64,000 bases of DNA. Origin: Adineta ricciae. Taxonomy: Eukaryota; Rotifera; Eurotatoria; Adinetida; Adinetidae. The DNA lies in assembly GCA_905250025.1 (NCBI GenBank), contig CAJNOJ010000229.1, positions 62,001-126,000 of the forward strand, written 5' to 3'. The position numbers and the translations under genes were made by a program. The notes beneath the pieces were generated by a model. It was not told the origin of the DNA. It searched no databases and saw nothing but the letters and a program-made list of their open reading frames with translations. Positions 33,551 through 44,573 of this stretch are shown here, one piece after another; the stretch's first letter is position 1; each line of letters starts with the position of its first letter.

Positions 33551-34561
33551 ATGAGCTCATTCAACAGCGATCTCACGGATAAACTCAATGGTATTCTCGT
33601 CATTCTTTACAAATATATCGTTCCAATTATATATACTTTGGGTAACATTGGGAATATCATAAGTCTCATCATATTCTTGAAAAAATCTTGGAGAAAACAT
33701 GTTTGTGTCGTTTATTTCATCATGTATATTTTCTTCAATACATGTTACCTCAATTCAACAACACTGGCATCAATCTTCATTTTTGGTTATCAAATCATGG
33801 CTCAAACCACGAACATTGTCTTATGCAAAGTTTACATTTATATGGCATTCATTTTTGCAACGATTTCACCAACTATTCTCATTCTTGCATCGATCGATCG
33901 TCTCTTAATCTCCTCTGAAAACATCCAACTACGGTTATATAGTTCAAAACGATTAGCTTATTTCTCAACAGGCATAAGCACGGCATTCTGGATGATATTC
34001 AACCTGCATGTTTTGATTAAAGTTGATATTCAAAAAGTGTCCCCAACTCTTACGATTTGCTATTACGATCTGTCGAAGTTCTATTTTGATTTTGTATTCT
34101 TCTCACTGATGGCTATTCACATTATTTTCGGGTTGATGATGTTTATTCTATGCATATTATCTTTTCAAAACGTTCGACGAATTCGAAATATCTCTCGACA
34201 GCAACGACGAAATCAAATTCGAACCATGAAAAAGAAAGACTTTCAACTACTTCACTGCCTATTCGTGCAAAATCTCGTTTTTATCACCTTTGCATTCTTG
34301 GTTAACAGCAACTTCGTATATGGAACTATCCTGCGAGAGAGTTCACCAACATCCCTTCCATATATAATTCAACAATTTCTGGACCAATTCTTATCAGTTC
34401 TTTACAATATTCCTTACTGTACGAATTTCTACATATTCATATTCATGTCCAAATCATTCCGGCAAGACGTGTATCGATTAGTTTTGAAATTATTTCGAAA
34501 GGAGTCAATGGTGTCCGGAGACGATGAAAATAATGAACATCATATTGCTGTTGCTAACTAA
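33551..34561 (+). CDS. Rhodopsin-like 7TM receptor, family B (intact copy)
   Basis: 336 aa, intronless. TM3 ends ASIDRLLISS (DRL in place of DRY). A basic third intracellular region (RRIRNISRQQRRNQIR) leads to TM6 (NLVFITFAFLV). TM7 is IPYCTNFYIFIFMSKSFRQDV, a usual receptor ending. The truncated copy at 6690-7363 is near-identical up to the n. This locus shows what the other has lost: about 110 residues covering TM6, TM7 and tail. Confidence 0.85.
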   Translation: MSSFNSDLTDKLNGILVILYKYIVPIIYTLGNIGNIISLIIFLKKSWRKHVCVVYFIMYIFFNTCYLNSTTLASIFIFGYQIMAQTTNIVLCKVYIYMAFIFATISPTILILASIDRLLISSENIQLRLYSSKRLAYFSTGISTAFWMIFNLHVLIKVDIQKVSPTLTICYYDLSKFYFDFVFFSLMAIHIIFGLMMFILCILSFQNVRRIRNISRQQRRNQIRTMKKKDFQLLHCLFVQNLVFITFAFLVNSNFVYGTILRESSPTSLPYIIQQFLDQFLSVLYNIPYCTNFYIFIFMSKSFRQDVYRLVLKLFRKESMVSGDDENNEHHIAVAN

Positions 34562-34850
34562 GTAATTGTACGAATAAAAGAAAGTTTTCTACTTCTGAAA
34601 TAAATTAAATATCGGGCGACATCTAGTCTAGTGTGCTATTTGAGCATTTCCAATATGATCCGATTGGTAGCATCATCTGCGAACATAATCATCGCCATAA
34701 CGCAACGATGGTTTCGTTAGAGCACACCTGTTAGAAACTGTTGATGCAATAAATTGTAATCTTAATCAATTAACGTGATGAAATCGTCTTTCTGATAGTG
34801 TATATATACGTCATGTGTTTGGGATTGTATTTCTAATCGAAAAATTTCAG

Positions 34851-35710
34851 ATGGCATCGTCAAACAAAAGTTCAAAAAAGAAGACAGATTCAACCTGTGT
34901 GAATATTGAAATAAAAGATTTCTTTGAAATCGGAAATGATGTGAATGTTGATGAAATATTGCCATTATGGACAAAGTGTGTATTTTCATTGTATGTTTTT
35001 AAACTATTGTCATAACGTCAAACTGCTTTAGGGAACAGGAAGAGATGGTTCCATCGATTATAACGAACGTCGATCAGATTGAGCAACCAATCAATTACAT
35101 AGCCGGTTTAGATATAAGTTTTGTCAAATCAAATGAGAAAGCCGTCTCATCGATGGTCATTTTCGATTATGCAACATTAGATATTGTGGCAAAAATCAGT
35201 ATTTATTGCATAATCAAAATTCCCTACATACCTGGCTATTTAGCATTTCGTGAGACTCCAATATTCATGAAATTAATTGAAATTCAAAAACAACATTGTC
35301 CGCAGTTCACACCGCAAGTCATTCTAATCGACGGAAATGGTGTTTGGCATCCACGTCGTGCCGGTAGTGCGTCTCATTTTGGACTCTTGAGTGGCATCCC
35401 GTGTTTTGGCGTATCGAAAAACGTTCTCTATGTAGATAGTATCACACGACCTAAAATTCAGGAGTTACTAACCGAAAACGCGCCAGGTGTTGGTCAATAT
35501 ATTGAAGTTAATGATGATAGCGGCAATGTTCTTGGTATAGCTTATAATGTAACTGGGAGTGTTAAAAACGCTGTTTATATCAGTGTTGGACATAAGATAA
35601 CATTGGCAACCGCTTTACAGATATTTGAATCTGTCAGTCAATATCGTATTTGTGAACCAATACGACAAGCAGATCTGCTCAGTCGGCAAATGGTTGCAAA
35701 CATTTCATAA
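34851..35710 (+). CDS. ENDOV: Endonuclease V (copy A)
   Basis: Two exons, 34851-34975 and 35032-35710, with a 56-nt intron (ACAAA|GTGTGT ... GCTTTAG|GGAAC); the joined product is 267 aa. Endonuclease V motifs are complete: Asp69 in GLDISF, YIPGYLAFRE with Glu116, Asp142 in IDGNGVWHPR, RAGSASHFGLL, and the GVSKNVL lysine region. The family cleaves one bond 3' of inosine in nucleic acid; eukaryotic members mainly act on inosine-containing RNA. The N-terminal 46 residues are low in conserved features. Any role in DNA-damage tolerance of the animal is inference. Probably the same locus as copy B. Confidence 0.9.
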
Positions 35711-36078
35711 AAAAAAACTGTTTTTGTTTTCAGGATTTCGTTTCACTATTAGCTGTATAGATAAACTGTGATTCAAAAAGATCCTCAGGGTTACAGTGAT
35801 CATAAATAAATGAANTCTACTTTTGAAATCAATTAAATATCGAGCGACATCTAGTCTAGTATGTTATTTGAGCATTTCTGATATGATCCGATTGGTAGCA
35901 TCATCTGCGAACATAATCATCGCCATAACGCAACGATAGTTTCCTTATAGCACACGCGTTAGAAACCGTTGATGCAATAAACTGTAATCTTAATCAATTA
36001 ACATGATGAAATCATCTTTCTGATAGTGTATATATACGTCATGTGTTTGGGATTGTATTTCTAATCGAAAAATTTCAG

Positions 36079-36938
36079 ATGGCATCGTCAAACAAAAGTT
36101 CAAAGAAGAAGACAGACTCAACCTGTGTGAATATTGAAATAAAAGATTTCTTTGAAATCGGAAATGATGTGAATGTTGATGAAATATTGCCATTATGGAC
36201 GAAGTATGTATTTTCATTGTATGTCTTTAAACTATTGTCATAACGTCAAACTGCTTTAGGGAACAGGAAGAGATGGTTCCATCGATTATAACCAACGTCG
36301 ATCAGATTGAACAACCAATTAATTACATTGCCGGTTTAGATATAAGTTTTGTCAAATCAAATGAGAAAGCCATCTCATCGATGGTCATTTTCGATTATAC
36401 AACGTTAGATATTGTGGCAAAAATCAGTATTTATTGCATAATCAAAATTCCCTACATACCTGGTTATTTAGCATTTCGTGAGACTCCAATATTCATGAAA
36501 TTAATTGAAATTCAAAAGCAACATTGTCCACAGTTTACACCGCAAGTCATTCTAATCGACGGAAATGGTGTTTGGCATCCACGTCGTGCCGGTAGTGCGT
36601 CTCATTTTGGACTTTTGAGTGGCATCCCGTGTTTTGGCGTATCGAAAAACGTTCTCTATGTAGATAGTATCACACGACCTAAAATTCAGGAGTTACTAAC
36701 CGAAAATGCGCCAGGTGTTGGTCAGTATATTGAAGTTAATGATGATAGCGGCAATGTTCTTGGTATAGCTTATAATGTAACTGGGAGTGTTAAAAACGCT
36801 GTTTATATCAGTGTTGGACACAAGATAACATTGGCAACCGCTTTACAGATATTTGAATCTGTCAGTCAATATCGTATTTGTGAACCAATACGACAAGCAG
36901 ATCTGCTCAGTCGGCAAATGGTTGCAAACATTTCATAA
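36079..36938 (+). CDS. ENDOV: Endonuclease V (copy B, possibly the other allele)
   Basis: Exons 36079-36203 and 36260-36938, same 56-nt intron position (ACGAA|GTATGT). The protein differs from copy A by very few residues (for example AVSS to AISS, YATL to YTTL). All catalytic motifs are intact. It is bounded on both sides by assembly n positions (35815, 37043), so it may be an alternative haplotype and not a second gene. Confidence 0.85.
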
Positions 36939-37311
36939 AAAAACTGTTTTTGCTTTCATAATTTCGTTTCACTATTGACTGTATAGATAAACTGTGATTC
37001 AAAAAGATCCTCAGGGTTCCAGCGATCATAAATAAATGAAATNAAGATAACATTGGCAACCGCTTTACAGATATTTGAATCTGTCAGTCAATATCGTATT
37101 TGTGAACCAATACGACAAGCAGATCTGCTCAGTCGGCAAATGGTTGCAAACATTTCATAAAAAAAAACTGTTTTTGTTTTCAGGATTTCGTTTCACTATT
37201 AGCTGTATAGATAAACTGTGATTCAAAAAGATCCTCAGGGTTACAGTGATCATAAATAAATGAAATTTTGCACAAAAATAATTAGTGTGGTTAGATAGCG
37301 TCGTTGATGTT

Positions 37312-37394
37312 ATATCGAGGTGGGATTCGAACCCACGTATCCGTTAGGATAAAGTGCCTAAAACTTTTGACTTGGACCGCTTGTCTACACGAAG
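37312..37394 (-). tRNA. tRNA-Leu(UAG)-like, acceptor stem degraded, probable pseudogene
   Basis: On the minus strand a D arm (GAC/GTC), an anticodon stem (AAAGT/ACTTT) with loop TTTAGGC giving anticodon UAG, a long variable arm (ATCC/GGAT) and a perfect T arm (GTGGG TTCGAAT CCCAC) are all present, as in a class II leucine tRNA. The acceptor stem pairs only 4 of 7 positions (CTTCGTG against CTCGATA). It is therefore either a pseudogene or the 5' strand has been replaced. Confidence 0.65.
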
Positions 37395-37735
37395 GAATCA
37401 ACATACATCGCTAACCATAGAATTCCTTGCCGTTTTTAACTATAAAAATCGGACGAATTGAAGGTGGTGCAATTACATGACTTCGTTTTCAAAATAAAAC
37501 GACTCATCAACATTTATTGCTATTTTCTTTCGTACGAGTAAGCATCGGTGAGATAAATTTGAAAGAAACGCAAATAAAAACGAGTATCAAACCAATTCTT
37601 TTTCTTTCTGTTAATTTTGCGCACGTGGAAGAAGTTAGGGGTTGCCCTTTTTTCGTACTTTTATCGCTCTTGCATCCCTTCACAGTCGAGTGTATCATAC
37701 ATTTTTTTCGTGATAATTAATATTGCTTATAGTTT

Positions 37736-38147
37736 ATCGAAAATTTTAATCGTTCATCATCTTGGTATTTCACAATCCGAACGCATTGTTTGGCTTTGTG
37801 AAGAACTGGAAATTCCCTATCAACTTATCCATTATGATTGTGATCGTAAAACACGTCTATGCCCGCAATGACTGTTGGTTTAATGGTGAAAATATTAACG
37901 AAAGACACAAACCGAGCATCCGATAGTGAACACATTTCTACAACGTGTCAATCGAGTGATGTCTCTAGTTGAAGACCGTCTGGGTGCAAACGAGTACCTA
38001 GCTGAAAACGAATTCACCGCCGCAGACATCATGATCCTGTTTCCATCGGAAACTATACGAGCTTATTTAAAAGGCATTGGTGCACGTCGTGGCTATCAAC
38101 GTGCTATGAAAAAAGGAGATCCAGAGTTTACGCCATTACTGGATTGA
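37736..38147 (+). pseudogene. Glutathione S-transferase relic
   Basis: Pieces of both GST domains are recognisable. The N-terminal thioredoxin-like part is at about 37736-37871 (HHLGISQSERIVWLCEELEIPY, then stop). The C-terminal helical part is at 37926-38147 (YLAENEFTAADIMILFPSET, GIGARRGYQRAMKKGDPE). The middle of the protein is missing, the two parts are in different frames, and a stretch between SET and GIGAR is deleted. The family is the bacterial/fungal-like GST class with the FTAAD motif. The last bases of this relic are also the first bases of the second duplicated block, right after the n at 46725. Confidence 0.75.
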
Positions 38148-38481
38148 TACGTATCAGTTAAATCCATAAGGTTTCCTCTGATTTTGATTTGCAGCACGAT
38201 CTCTATTACTCCATGTGAAATAAATTTCCGTAGACTACGATGAAACGTGACATAACTATTTGTACAGTGCGTCAACGATTCTATATTTTTTACATTTCGT
38301 TTTACGATTAAAGCGCAACACAAGCGTTCGATAAGAGAATTCAGTTGGCTTTTTCCAACAGAAGTATGTTGTTCTGTCGTCAGTTGTATTGCAAATACAA
38401 CGTGAAAACGAACGAAGTTGCTACTAGACGATTTCAAAATTGAAATCCGCAGGGTTTACATTTATTCACGCGATTATAGAA

Positions 38482-39225
38482 ATGGCAAGTAACTATTGGT
38501 TTGAAGAAGATCTTGAACGTGTTATAGAATCATTTAATCCAACTAGTTTCTTCGGACTTCCTGCTTCTATGTTTAACTCAAAAGGTGATCTACGCTACTG
38601 CAATACGGAACCTCTGAAATTAACTCGTGGACATTGGGACTATTTCACCCCATTCAAAGGATGGATACGCTGTGGCTTAGATATCGACAAGTTTGGTAAT
38701 AGTGGCGCACAATGGCTGGCTTGTGATGGCGCTGCGGGCGAATGGGCAGTTGGCTTCCATGGTCTTCGACGCGATGTATTAGAAGTATTGAAACGCATAG
38801 CGTTTGAAGGATTCAAAGTCTTTCAAGGAAAGTACAGTGAATGGGGCGCGAAGTCAAAGGATATTGGTCCCAATGCATCTTCATTTCAAGAGAAAATTTG
38901 TGGCCAGGGTATATTTTTAACACCGCAACTGAAATATCTGACAGACAACATTGAAAATTGTAGATTAATGAAACCAATTCAATATAATAAGTATTATTAT
39001 ATAGATGTTGCTCTACAATGTCGCATACAACCGAAAAAGATTCGAGTGCCTGAATGTGCTAGCAACCAATATTATATTATTAATAATCCAATATATGCGC
39101 GTCCGTATGGAATTCTTGTACGATTTATGACCGAAGCCGAAGCAATCACTATTTTTGCTGATAATAACTATAACCTAGAGCCAGTTATTCCATTTGTCGA
39201 ACAGGACGTAACTCCCGTGAACTAA
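38482..39225 (+). CDS. ADP-ribosyltransferase-like (NEURL4-C-type?) protein, copy 1
   Basis: Start at ATG 38482 (MASNYWFEEDL), aligned with the start of copy 2; 247 aa, intronless. An N-terminal part (RGHWDYFTPFKGWIRCGLDI) is followed by GEWAVGFHGL, then a helix, then GQGIFLTPQLKYL, and a beta-rich end (YYIDVALQCRIQPKKIRVPE, YGILVRFM). The order His-Gly, then G.GIF.TP is that of ADP-ribosyltransferase folds, and I recall a similar domain at the C-terminus of NEURL4-type proteins. That link is inference. No transmembrane segment or signal peptide. The near-identical copy at 47093 keeps all motifs, so the gene is probably functional. Confidence 0.5.
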   Translation: MASNYWFEEDLERVIESFNPTSFFGLPASMFNSKGDLRYCNTEPLKLTRGHWDYFTPFKGWIRCGLDIDKFGNSGAQWLACDGAAGEWAVGFHGLRRDVLEVLKRIAFEGFKVFQGKYSEWGAKSKDIGPNASSFQEKICGQGIFLTPQLKYLTDNIENCRLMKPIQYNKYYYIDVALQCRIQPKKIRVPECASNQYYIINNPIYARPYGILVRFMTEAEAITIFADNNYNLEPVIPFVEQDVTPVN

Positions 39226-39383
39226 TCAATAAATTCACCTTGTATTTTCGAACATTCAATGCATGATCATGTAAAATACGATATTTCTCTGTCTCTGAAA
39301 AGGTCGTTGAGAATGATTTTATACGTTCGTTGTTTTCTTCGTTGTGTTTTATCCCCATAATTGCTTCTACGAATAAGCCAACA

Positions 39384-40285
39384 ATGAAAATTGCTTTTTT
39401 TTGGATGATACAAATGGTGTGCGCATAGAACAAATACCAACTCCGTCGGTGAAGTTTGTCGGAATCGGTGGAACAGATGCGCATGAATATTCTCATGATA
39501 CATTGATTGTTTTTGTGAAAGAACCGCATCCATTAAACAGGCATTGTGGTACAACAATAATGGGATATGAGTTTTCTGGCGTAGTTGTCGAAGTAGGAAA
39601 GAATGTTTGCAGTGGCAATGACAAACCAGGTGACTGACTCGTCATAGAACCATTTTTCAGAAATCAAGAGAGCATTTATACATAAAATTGAGAGCACAAT
39701 CTGTCCTAGTCAATGGTGCATATGCTGTTCATTTGAGTGACTTGAAATCAGATATCTATTCGTGATGAGTTATGTGCTATCACTTCTGCTTGATTCGAGA
39801 TGAAACATGTGTCGTATTTGGTGCTGGCCTAGTCGGTCTACTGTGTCTTCAAGCAGCCGTATCTACTCATACTATTGTTGTAGAAATTTATGACAAACGG
39901 CTCGAGAAAGCGTGGGAAATGGATGCGTCATTGGTTATCAATGGTAAAGAAGAAAATGTTTCGCAGCAAATCAAAAACTAATAACATTGATAATATTGGT
40001 GCACATGTTTATTTCGATGCAACTGGTTTAGAATCAACATTTACAACGGGCATTGCATCTTTGACAAACGGTGCTAGGGCTATACTGATAGCCATGTTTG
40101 AAGAACCAGTCAAATTGAACGCGATGGATATTGTCTTGCGTGGAATTACTATTAAAGGAAATACGGATTATCGGCAAACGTTCCCTGAAGTGATTCAACT
40201 TATTGATAGTAAAAGGCTGAATGTCGAACAACTTATTACAAAGAAAGTCAAATTGAATGATATTGTCAAAGCCTTCAGAAATTAA
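39384..40285 (+). pseudogene. Zinc-type alcohol/butanediol dehydrogenase pseudogene (copy 1)
   Basis: Fragments of a medium-chain zinc dehydrogenase in several frames: an N-terminal stretch with GIGGTDAHEYSH, EFSGVVVEVGKNVCSGNDKPGD then a stop, LVIEP, then the nucleotide-binding part VVFGAGLVGLLCLQAA and INGKEENV, and a C-terminal piece to 40285 (TNIDNIGAHVYFDATGLEST). There is a frameshift at a T run near 39393-39401, an in-frame TGA after KPGD, and a loss of the segment that should hold the structural zinc Cys residues. The TGA is shared with copy 2. Confidence 0.8.
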
Positions 40286-40430
40286 AATTCTATTTGATAT
40301 GACCTTGAATTCTTCGGGAAAATAGTTTTGTAGCAAATGCTGTCAAATGTGTATGCATATTGCTACAAATTAACATAATTACACACGAAATACATAAAAT
40401 GCACGTTCGTAGTGAATAGTTTTTAATTCT

Positions 40431-41472
40431 CTATGTGCTTAGAGGCTGTGGAGCGACCTGATTAACCAAGACCATGTTTCTTTGCCAGTGATTTCTGTAG
40501 ATTGTTGAAGTCACATGAATTAGCTGTTGGCGAAATCGACTCGAGACGCAGGTGTATACGTAAAATTGACTCTACAATTACACCAACAGAAAAAAAATAT
40601 TTCGCTGTCCTATATTGACTTACTGAAAAATTCAAGTAATATATGCAAAGAGCCAAAGTAGTGGCGAATTGCAATATTTCACTAGCGGACGGATTCTGCC
40701 TTATGTTGTTGTCTAAGCTGAGTATGTTAACAATGAGATAAGGAATCGAAACGAAAACGATGCAAATGGCTTGCATCAGCACTATTGTTGTCATTTGCTT
40801 GTCTAATTCACGTCGCACCAGAGGTACCATTCGATAAGATAAGTTTCTTACGTTGTGATACGCCAATAAAGCGAATAAAACATCGATGAAAATAGGGAGA
40901 AAACCAATGAATACAAGCGTATAACCTTTGATGTTGTAGTCCTGAAATACTACATTGGTACTGATGCAAGAAAATTTGCCGGTAGCTGATGATTGGACAT
41001 GGTCATAATAAATCAGATATGGAACGCTATAGAGCATCCAAATGACGATGAACGAAACGCTTGTACGATGAGCTACTTTGATGTTGTTAAATGATCGCCA
41101 AAGAGGATTGGAACAAGTAGCGAAGTACTGATCAACTGTTGCCAAACAGATACAAGTGAACGTTATTAATGTGCATGCTGAACCGAGATATATTCGGAAT
41201 TTACAATAGAATACGGATTGAAGAGTCCAATCAATACCGAAACCGGAGATCATAATACGAGAGAGAAAAGATGCGAGCAATTGACCAATACTAACGATTG
41301 ACATGACAATCAAGTAAAATGCGCAGGAATTTTCTCGAAACGTACGAAGACTGAGAAAAACAATGAGATTTAATGCATTACCAATCAGACCAGCAATGAA
41401 CATAGGAATACCCAGATAGATTATTATTTGTTGAGAAATAGTAGTCCATGATGAATTAGCTGTTGATGCCAT
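40431..41472 (-). CDS. Rhodopsin-like 7TM receptor, family D, two exons (copy 1)
   Basis: Exon 1 is 41472-40624 (ATG in MASTANSSW), exon 2 is 40571-40431; the 52-nt phase-0 intron (TTTTCA|GTAAGT ... ATTGTAG|AGTCAA) falls inside TM7. Splicing gives SQFYVYTCVSSRFRQQL and a tail ending QPLST; the unspliced frame gives an unrelated end. 329 aa. TM1 has GNALNLIVFLSLRTF; TM3 ends ATVDQYFATC. Same intron position as 21565-22585 and 48849-49890, so the three are one family. Confidence 0.85.
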
Positions 41473-43976
41473 GTTACAATCAAGATTCCCTACTCGTATC
41501 TATTAGTAGAATATTTCTTATATGTGCGTTTGAAATTTAATTTATGATAAATTAAAAAGGGTCACTCAGATCGCTCGGCGAAATAGAAGTCTTTGTGAAT
41601 GACAAGAAAATCTTTTAAGTATGACGAAGATTACACAATTGGCTTCAGTGGGGATCAGAGAAGCTTGAAGAATGTTTGCTCTGATAACCGACAGAAGGAA
41701 AATAAAATGAGATGTGACAATTTTCATCGTATTCACCGAATCGTTAATTAGATGCTGTATATCTCCACAAAGTTCTCGCTGCTCTTGCACTTTCCCCTTT
41801 GTAAATAGGTCAATAGAGTGTTTAATTAAATTTCAAATTGTGGGAAATGTGCTCGCGGAACTAATAACAAAATGCTATCTTGGTCGTCCGAGTAAATAAT
41901 GATTATAAGTATGAAAAAAGCTAATTATGAAAAAACTTTTCTTTATTCTCATATTCATATCATGTAAGACACAAACAATTGAGAAAGTTTAATTTTTGAC
42001 CTGAATACTTCATCAAAATTCATTCAACTTGGTTCTTCATACGCATATAAGTTGAAATCTAAATTTAACTTTCATTTCAGTATTCGATTATTCTTTTCAA
42101 TGTGAATCTGACTTGATGAGATACATGAAGTGCCAAAAACTTATTAGTTTTCATAAACAGCGCGATATCTGTAATATTATGCTAGTGTACGAATTGTCAT
42201 TCACTACTTAACACACACAAGAATTTGGTACTGTTGTAGATCACATCTTTCATATAGTTGTCGTTGTGTACAAAGTGTGTCCTTGAAAGTCTTGTAGAAG
42301 TAGCGTGTAGGGGTTAGAGTGTCGGCAATGAAGGTCAGAAATGGTGATCTACTCATATGTATACCTTCAAAAGAACAATAACAAGTATGAGTTATATATC
42401 TATAGAAATGAAACTAAATCAATTGTTATATTCTGAAACTAACACGAGTCAGATGTCTTGGTAAATATGTATAAATATTTATTTATATTGCATACTTGAA
42501 TTTTTGAATAGCTGACTTCAAGTTTTAAGATTGACGCTACTGATGAGTATCCAAGGGTACCATTTAGCATATGATTTCAATTCACAATTTATTCTCATAT
42601 AATAGCGTATGAACCTTAAAGAAAACGACACCATACATTCTTTAGTCGAAGATGTCTTAATATTAGGCATAAAAGGGTTTTTGTTGCAGTAGCAAAACTA
42701 AAGAGACTATAATGATTTATCGTAAATAGATTCAAATAGTAGATGGGCTTATTCAAAGAAACTCATCGTGTACCATTTCTATCTTATATGTTAGTTTTAG
42801 AACACGAAGATAATTATCATTACTGTTTGCTGTTTACATAGAACTGAAAATGATGTATTTCTCTTTATTTTTTCTCCTACTTTTTTTTTGCATTCTCTCG
42901 CTATTTCATCAAACGACTCCACAATAGAAAAAGAATGACTTAAACATTTCCATTTTGGATATTAGTCATGTTCATAAGCTCTTCCATAGCTCAATAAGTG
43001 CAACGTTGTATTCACCGCGTAGGATACCTTCGGGCAGGATTCGACATTTTCTTGAGCGGATTCGTTTCAGCGTAAGTTCCAATCAAATTAACGGTAGTTC
43101 CAACTACAACTTGATGAGCGCTATCGATTCCAATCATAAAAAACTTTCACTCCACCCTCACCCTCAAGGTTTAGATCGATTCTGACGTGCGGTTTCAACG
43201 TGCTCGTTTTGAAAAGATGTATCGTTATTCCGTATAAATAGTCGTTGATCTTGGATCTTTTTATTGTTTATCAGGTATCGTCTGCGGTGTGTTCGTATTT
43301 GTTTACCAGGAATGAAAAAGAAAATTCGAGTATATGAAAATTCTTACTGTTTCGAATTAGATAATGTTAATAATTATAATTAAACCTTGAACTGCTAATC
43401 GTCCTGCGCTCTCTTTCCGTCACGGACGAGAAATGAAGTACTCTTTCCAATTAAGGATGAGCGAATAACCCCAGTAATTATCCTCTATTTTGGTGAAATA
43501 GTGAAAAGAAGAGTGGGTCACAGCATCAATATATTAACAGGCTCTTGCCTCGACAACGACTCAATTTATTATACCGGCCATACCAGCCGACACACGTTAA
43601 TATATACATACGAGAGGAAACGAGAAAGAGAGAACAAAAGGCGCTAACAATGCTTTTTTGCAGTTTTGGGGGATGTTGGGGGCAAGAAAATAACTTTTTG
43701 AAAAAAATTTTAGCAATCGATAGAGCTTGTTGAATTCTATGTGGAACGATTGTAGTGAATGTTGGAACGCATGCAGGAATGAATGAATCCTAAGAAAACT
43801 AGAATCGGGCGATAAGATGTCTTACGTCAAAAGAGTAGGATATTAATGCAAATCGAAGAAATATTCAGATCGTCAATGTAAATTGTGATAGAGGATGCAT
43901 ATTAACACATTGAAGGATGATCTTTTTTCGTGATTTTGAGTTTTGAATACATTGCGATCTGAGTTAGTATTTTCAT
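41473..43976. other. Intergenic region, no gene recognised
   Basis: About 2.5 kb. The first 1.5 kb belongs to duplicated block 2 and is conserved in the right copy although no frame stays open in both. Short antisense ORFs (for example 41566-41790) change length between copies. 43017-43976 is unique and shows nothing recognisable. Confidence 0.4.
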
Positions 43977-44573
43977 ATGAATCAGCATAAATATCAGTCA
44001 AGCGTACGAAAAAAAACATCAGTCATTCGCACTAGAATAGGTCGGTCATTAGTACTTTTAATTCCCATTATCGAAATCGAAAATAATATGTTGCTTATCT
44101 GCAATAGCGCAGATATATGCGAAACGAGTTCACGAAAAAGAAAATCTACATATCTGTGGTCTTTAGCTGCATGTTACAATCCTCCACTGAATCCAGGGAG
44201 GAGTCCATATGAGTATCCGCTCAAGAAATGGGTAGAATCAATTTTACGAATTAAAATAGAAACACTGAAGAAAGCATTCGGACTTCATACTTGGGAGGAG
44301 TTTTTATATAAAGTTTTAATGAGCGCTAGAAAGTACGCCTGGTTCTGGTATACAGTCAACAGTTGGTGTGATGTGATTTGTTATGCGTTTCAGAATGTCA
44401 CTGATAAAAAAAGACTCGCTGCTTTTAAAAAGTTTTTGAACGAAAAGAATCGTATTGGCAAATTCAAAACATTAGTAAATAATACTGATCGCTACAGATT
44501 AGGAAATCGATGGCAGAAAGATATTATAAATAGTCATGAGGCAAATAAGTACTTAAGAAAACTACTTGAGTAA
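43977..44573 (+). CDS. Orphan ORF of 198 codons, function unknown
   Basis: Starts at ATG 43977 (MNQHKYQSS); an in-frame ATG downstream (MLLICNS) is an alternative. The second half is Lys/Trp/Tyr-rich and probably helical (WVESILRIKIETLKKAFG, ARKYAWFWYTVNSW, KKRLAAFKKFL). No known domain is recognised. It is the only long ORF in the unique interval between the duplicated blocks, with a codon pattern like the neighbouring genes. It may be a real lineage-specific gene, an exon, or part of a decayed element. Confidence 0.4.
   Translation: MNQHKYQSSVRKKTSVIRTRIGRSLVLLIPIIEIENNMLLICNSADICETSSRKRKSTYLWSLAACYNPPLNPGRSPYEYPLKKWVESILRIKIETLKKAFGLHTWEEFLYKVLMSARKYAWFWYTVNSWCDVICYAFQNVTDKKRLAAFKKFLNEKNRIGKFKTLVNNTDRYRLGNRWQKDIINSHEANKYLRKLLE

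Larger units (their letters stand above)
34588..37264 (+). repeat. ENDOV unit: copy A, n, copy B, n, exact tail of copy A
   Basis: Copy A is 34588-35814 and copy B 35816-37042, each 1227 bp and near-identical. After the n at 37043, bases 37044-37264 are an exact repeat of 35594-35814, the end of copy A, and the sequence then continues into unique DNA. This is the pattern expected when one haplotype (B) is inserted by a scaffolder between two overlapping contigs of the other (A). A real tandem duplication is less likely. Confidence 0.85.
38115..43016. repeat. Duplicated block 2, left copy
   Basis: About 4.9 kb, matching 46726-51433 in the same orientation and order: GST tail, ART-like gene, ADH pseudogene, 7TM receptor (minus), and about 1.5 kb of non-coding DNA. 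The match ends sharply at ttcacc (43016 and 51433). Differences are scattered substitutions and a few deletions. Confidence 0.85.
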
